Shown here one piece after another: positions 59,343 through 64,000 of a stretch of DNA of 64,000 nucleotides. Source of the stretch: Cliona cf. orientalis (taxonomy: Eukaryota; Porifera; Demospongiae; Clionaida; Clionaidae). The notes below the pieces were generated by a model, which saw nothing but the letters and a program-made list of their open reading frames with translations, was not told where the DNA came from and did not search any database. The stretch is from NCBI GenBank assembly GCA_963930775.1, contig OZ005691.1:5763000-5826999 (forward strand), given 5' to 3'. The position numbers and the translations under genes were made by a program. Position 1 is the stretch's first letter. Every line of letters begins with the position of its first letter.

Positions 59343-62188
59343 CTGTGGTTGAAGCATAAAAAATTCTCATGATGTACATGTAGCTATTGGACCAGTTGGA
59401 TACAAGCTAGAAAACCACACATCTCAAGCTAGAAGGCATAATGGCATTGTACAGTACATTGTGTAGGTCAGCAGGTCATACATACAATATACACACAGAG
59501 TGGGTACACATACCAATCTATAACAGTCGTGTGTACATCAAGGGTGGGTTTATAATGTACACATGCATACCAATGTTGGGGATAGAAGCATTTCTGTTAT
59601 AGTCTTGACTCTCAGTGTCACCAAAACAAGCTGATGCTATGAAAAAGGTAAGTGCACATAATTATTACATGAATGATTGTAAAAGTCAGCAAAGTTGTGG
59701 CTAGCTATGTACATACTAGTGCTGATAGATGTGGCAGAGTCTGACTCATGATACTGGCTGATGTGCTGGTCTGCATGATCAGTTGGGTTGGTGGCTGATT
59801 CAGCTACAGCAGGTGATGTTCTGCCTGCACAGTTAATAGAGGGAGCAGGTAATCACTAGAATAGAATCTAAGAGTGGTATTATAAGGCTAAATACAGAAG
59901 AAAATATCCATCACTATTAATTTGGATATGCTTGCATACTAACAGTACTTCATAAGCAGTAGCACCTGTAAGAGAAGTTTATCCAACAGTACTTACGTGA
60001 GATTAGCTCCAATGGATTTCTGCCGACAAAGACACTGAACTGGTCTAGCTTCTTCTTAAAGTTCTTTCGTGTTCCCTCCTTTCCCATCCTGTCCCTCCAC
60101 AGTTGGAACACCTGTAATAGCCCATGGGCACCCTCACGGGAAGCGCATGCATCAATTTCTTGTTCAAAGATAATGCAGTATTCGCCTATACTCTTACGTA
60201 AACGTTTGGTAGCAATGTCAGTCAATAGTTTATCTGTGATTTCTTGGGCTTCTGTGCCATCTTTGCTGAAAAGCTGTTGAAAAAGAGACTCTCCTAGGTA
60301 AGCATAAGGCTCAAAGCAAATCAACTTTTCAAGCTCGACTTTTTTGTTCTTATCGTTAATGGCAAACTCCTTTCCTTCTGTGATGGTTGCTGCCACCTCA
60401 GTAATGCTGACACCAGTCACCTTGCTGGGGTCAAGAGGGTACACAACGTCTTCAGGGAGAATTAGTGACTCTCGGACAAGAACCTTTGAACAGAACTCCT
60501 CCTTTGCACTGACAACTGTGTTGATGACAGCAGAACGAAGCCTCACTAGCTCCATCTTCTTGAATTCAGAGCGAACGATAACCAGCACCTGTCGCAGATT
60601 GCTGACTTCAACAATGGCTTCACCTCCAGATCGATTGACCCAGTAGATCCCATTCTTCCACACACTACACTTCCTGTGCAGGGCTAGACGATCATCAGTG
60701 GAGGGATCGGTTGGAGCAAGAGCAAATAAAAAAGCCAATCGAAGGAGAAGAACCTGAAGAAATCGACTGCTGAAGAACTGCTCGGGTTTTGAACACTGGA
60801 GCACCCACCCACTGCTGTAGTCAAGCTTTGAGGCACCAGACTCAATGACTTCTCGAGGTGTGTCAAGATGTACAAGACCTGGAAAGAAAAAGTATCGCTC
60901 ACCAGCTGTTGGAGTTGACTGTCCCTCGGCCACTAGTAGAGATGCAAGCTTGAGCTCTTTAATCTCTTGGCAGAACTCCAGGTGGCACAAAAACTGAGTG
61001 ATCATATCTGAATTGATGTTTGGAAAGAGTGGGGCAAGCTTAGACAGTGGCACCACTCCAGTGCTAGTGGAGAGATTCTTCTGATGCTCCTTGAACCCCT
61101 CAGGGGCAAAGATGACTCCATTGACCTGAGAGAGAAGAACAGCTTCTGGATGCTGGCTATTCTTCATGAAGAGAATATCTCCTCGCTTATTCAACATTTC
61201 ACACACTTCAATTAGATTGGATGAGATCACACAGTTGATGTATATGTAACGTTTGGCATAGTGAATCATTTCTTGTTTTGCTACATTAAGCTTGATAGCT
61301 GGTACCCCTCTAAACATATCAAAAAGAAACAGAAGGAAGCTGCGATGAGTAATGGCTGTTATTTCTATGTTTCTCAATGCCTGACAGCTGTGAGAGAAAA
61401 GTGAACGTAGCTGAGACAGAGACGATGACTCAGCATATCGGCAATCCAGCATGACTTCCCCAGCAATCAAGATATTATCTAGATTATGATGCCTGGTGAT
61501 TGATTGCACAAACTGTAATTTTAGCTTCATTTCACTGGAAGACAAGGTGTCTACGTGGCTACCAATGACCACTAGATGTGATTCTGAACTTCCTTCAATG
61601 CTGTGGTTGCTAATGAACTCGAACCAATACTGAAGTGTTTCTCTGATTAGCCCCTCTTCACCTCTCATATCAATGACCAGGACAATAATCGACGGAGAAG
61701 CTGTCATTGAATTCCGGAGGAGGGCATCATGACCAGCGTAGAACTCTCGATGACCAGCGAAGTCATATAAGGTCACACGGCCGAATGCTTTACTCTCAAT
61801 GTCGTAAGGAATAATACCAGCTGTCCTTTCATCAACGCCTGTGACCTTAGATAGTCGATGCTTGAAACGGGCTAGCATACCATCACCCTCTGTCTTGAGA
61901 GACTTCACCAGTGTACTCTTTCCTGCTCCTGGATTTCCAAGTACAAACATCTTGATGGACATGTCGGCACGCTCTTCATGAAGTTGCCAAGGAAAACAAT
62001 TGTTTATGAGGCTTTTACTAGGTGTTGCTCCAAACTTGAGAAGAAGAATGACATGTGCAGAGCACCTTGCAATGTCTAGTGGTGTTTTGCCATCATGTGT
62101 AGCACTGTTAGGATCACAGTCGCCGTATTCAAGGAGACAGGCAATAATATCAGCTGCTGTTCTTCTGTTACACATGTACTGCCCAAAC
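59140..62188 (-). CDS. Ankyrin-Roc-COR-Death protein, gene 3 (5' end outside window)
   Basis: Four exons, 62188-59997, 59824-59717, 59636-59571 and 59342-59140, join in frame (856 codons after the first base). The large exon has the last ankyrin unit, Roc (GNPGAGKS, DFAGHREFYAGHD, GSHVD) and a COR half that is clearly diverged from genes 1 and 2 (for example GGEAIVEVSNLRQVLVIVRS). An 8-codon in-frame deletion removes ISWIVFNK between SQHPE and AVLLS. Two small exons code a Ser/Thr/Asn-rich linker (ESATNPTDHADQH; SQDYNRNASIPN). The last exon starts DDRPTLHELQMLEGVDGRK and then, after DWKDLAIALG, runs into unrelated sequence, so the Death domain is only half present. The ankyrin exons should lie beyond the retrotransposon to the right. 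Confidence 0.82.
59997..62188 (-). CDS. Gene 3 Roc-COR exon
   Basis: A 2192-bp exon between the acceptor ACTATAG and the donor CTCAC/GTAAGT. The N-terminal half is close to genes 1 and 2 at DNA level, and the C-terminal half is much less so. The donor is conserved in the broken copy at 37495 but replaced by a stop in genes 1 and 2. Confidence 0.9.
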
Positions 62189-62290
62189 CTATAGTTGTAA
62201 TATTGCCATAATTGGGTGAGCCTGAGCGAGCCCCACATTAATTAGTAAACTGCTGTACTTATGTATGTGCACAAACTGTATGCATGTATG

Positions 62291-62466
62291 TGTAGGCTAG
62301 ATGGGTAACTAAATCTAGACTCTACTTTCTTGATCTCAATAATAATTATTAATTATCTGAATATTCACACGTGCTATGTCATGCACACACAGTCAGTAAA
62401 TCACGTGATCTGATACAAAGAGTATAGATAAGACCACAAAAATGATAATAATAAGGAATTGCTACA
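62291..62466 (-). repeat. Probable 3' LTR of the Ty3/gypsy element
   Basis: On the minus strand a polypurine tract (TGGGGGGGAG) just after the pol stop is followed by TTA and then TGTAGC. The likely LTR ends GCCTACA at 62291, giving TGTAG..CTACA inverted ends and a length of 176 bp. The 5' LTR is outside the window, so the ends cannot be confirmed. Confidence 0.5.
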
Positions 62467-62504
62467 TAACTCCCCCCCAGTGAGTGAAAGGAATGATAGA
62501 AAAG

Positions 62505-64000
62505 TTATGTGAAAGAAATTGTGCGACTAAGGCGATCAGGCAACTGAACATGTCGTCCGGACCTGGTGTGAGTGAGTGGGGGAAGTGTGGGGGTGACAGG
62601 GTGTGACTGTGATGAGGGAATATGAGGTTGGTATGATGATGAATGAGATTGTTCAATGTGAGTGTCCGATGATACCATTGAATAGGCAGGTTTCAAGCGA
62701 TCAATAGAAACTGTATCTGTTCGACCATCATTACGAGCGATAACAAAATGCCGTGTTTTGCGGTCAACCACCTTAAACGGTCCATTATACGTCGGCTGAA
62801 GAGGTGGTTTCTTAGCATCGTTTCTAACAAACACATGTGTGCAGTCAGTCAAATCTTTGTGAACAAATGTAGGATTGCTAGAAGGTGAACGAGGTTGCTG
62901 ATATTGGAGTTGATTCATGAGCTCTTTTAACGTGTCGACATATGAGAGTGGGTCACTGGGAATGTCAGAGGGTGTGGAAATGAACAACTCGCCAGGAAGT
63001 CTGAGGGTGGTTCCATAAACCATTTCCGCTGTAGAGCATTTGAGATCGTCTTTGATAGCTGTTCTTATTCCCAAGAGTACCAGTGGCAGGGATTCTGTCC
63101 AGAGGTGGGGGTTGCTAGAACATTTGAGAGCTGTCTTAAGTTGACGGTGGAACCGCTCGACCATACCATTTGCGGCAGGGTGGTATGCTGTAGTGCGCTG
63201 TCGATGAATTCCCAGGAGTTGAGTCAGGAGTGACCATAGGTGAGATTCGAAGTGGCTGCCTCTATCCGTGACGATGGTGGATGGGACTCCAAATCGTGCT
63301 ATCCATCCGGATACTAGTGCTCGTGCAACGGTTTCTGCAGAGATGTCTTTGATTGGAAATGCTTCAGGCCAGCAGGTGAACCTATCTACACAGGTGAGTA
63401 GATACCTGTAGCCTTGTGAGAGAGGAAGTGGGCCAACCAGGTCGATGTGCACCACATCAAAACGATCATCAGGTGGTTTGAATGACAAAACTGGAGCATT
63501 GGTATGTCTGATGACTTTAGTTTGCTGGCATTGTAGGCAAGATTTGGTCCACTGATTGATATCTTTGTTCATATTGGGCCAGACGAAACGAGCACTGATC
63601 AGCTGTCTGGTAGCACGAGTACCAGGATGTGAGAGTGAGTGGAGTGTTGTAAATACGAGCTTGCGTAGCTGTTCTGGGACGAAGGGTCGAGGAGTGCTTG
63701 TTGAAGTGTCACAAAATAAGAGGGGACCACCAGAATCGAGAGTGTAGGGTGTAATTTGGAGAGATGAAGTTTGCGGGTTAGCTAGCAATTGCTGCAATTC
63801 AGGGTCTGTTAGTTGAGCTTTAGCCATGAGGTGGAAGTCTATGACTGGTGAGGAATTATGAGTGAGTGCATTTGCTTCTATGCGTGACAAGGCATCTGCG
63901 ACACTGTTGTCGACACCACGTATGTGTCGTAGATCGGTAGTGAACTGGGAAATGAAGTCTAAGTGACGACACTGTCGAGGGGAATGGCGGTCTGGACTGG
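62505..64000 (-). CDS. Ty3/gypsy polyprotein, RNase H end and integrase (partial)
   Basis: The minus-strand frame is open from the window edge to the stop at 62505, about 498 codons with no lesion. It begins in the RNase H tail ([20 protein letters not shown] and VADALSR), then the H2C2 zinc finger ([15 protein letters not shown]), then the integrase core with Asp in HIDLVGP, Asp in VTDRGSHF and Glu in [10 protein letters not shown]. An SH3-like C-terminal domain ([17 protein letters not shown]) and a Ser/His/Pro-rich tail follow. Integrase inserts the cDNA copy into the genome. The intact frame suggests a recent insertion; it sits within 0.3 kb of the gene 3 acceptor, presumably in its intron. 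Confidence 0.93.
   Translation of the reverse strand, partial: SPDRHSPRQCRHLDFISQFTTDLRHIRGVDNSVADALSRIEANALTHNSSPVIDFHLMAKAQLTDPELQQLLANPQTSSLQITPYTLDSGGPLLFCDTSTSTPRPFVPEQLRKLVFTTLHSLSHPGTRATRQLISARFVWPNMNKDINQWTKSCLQCQQTKVIRHTNAPVLSFKPPDDRFDVVHIDLVGPLPLSQGYRYLLTCVDRFTCWPEAFPIKDISAETVARALVSGWIARFGVPSTIVTDRGSHFESHLWSLLTQLLGIHRQRTTAYHPAANGMVERFHRQLKTALKCSSNPHLWTESLPLVLLGIRTAIKDDLKCSTAEMVYGTTLRLPGELFISTPSDIPSDPLSYVDTLKELMNQLQYQQPRSPSSNPTFVHKDLTDCTHVFVRNDAKKPPLQPTYNGPFKVVDRKTRHFVIARNDGRTDTVSIDRLKPAYSMVSSDTHIEQSHSSSYQPHIPSSQSHPVTPTLPPLTHTRSGRHVQLPDRLSRTISFT

Overview
The window looks like nuclear DNA from an invertebrate animal, most likely a demosponge or another early-branching metazoan. It is visibly AT-rich. 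Its genes are split by GT-AG introns, and it carries an ABCB/MDR-type transporter, ankyrin-Roc-COR proteins with Death domains, pogo and Ty3/gypsy elements, a CR1-like LINE and many small inverted-repeat elements. The species assignment is inference from content.

Layout. Positions 53-3213 (+) hold the last five exons of an ABCB full transporter. From about 4.6 kb to the right edge, everything genic is on the minus strand and forms a tandem array of one family, read right to left. Gene 3 (62188-59140) has its 5' part outside the window. A small fragment follows at about 58.9-58.6 kb. Gene 2 (52859-38789) is complete. A broken copy with an intact Death-domain exon occupies about 38.6-36.8 kb. 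Gene 1 (34428-4620) is complete. Genes 1 and 2 can be assembled exon by exon: a start exon, six exons each coding one ankyrin repeat, and one 2.2-kb exon coding the last ankyrin unit plus the Roc GTPase and COR region. All junctions share one phase, giving uninterrupted frames of 1000 and 1008 codons. Gene 3 adds a Ser/Thr-rich linker and a cut-short Death domain. The domain order resembles the C-terminal half of DAPK1 without the kinase, which suggests cytoplasmic GTPase/scaffold proteins in death or immune signalling.

The introns and spacers are packed with repeats. The last intron of gene 1 holds a 3.3-kb pogo-type transposon (7280-10599) with TA duplications, a broken transposase and two long palindromes at its left end. 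Its first intron holds a decayed Ty3/gypsy element (gag at 26.8 kb, protease-RT at 29.7-30.3 kb). A degenerate LINE lies at 53.9-56.25 kb. The 3' end of an apparently intact Ty3/gypsy element (62.3-64.0 kb) abuts gene 3. Several non-autonomous elements can be delimited by terminal repeats and target duplications: three with CAGGG ends and 5-bp duplications, a GC-rich 1.0-kb element flanked by TTAA, and several flanked by TA.

The most interesting system is the tandem Ank-Roc-COR array: one exon per ankyrin repeat, apparent sequence exchange between paralogs, and loss or truncation of the Death domain in individual copies.
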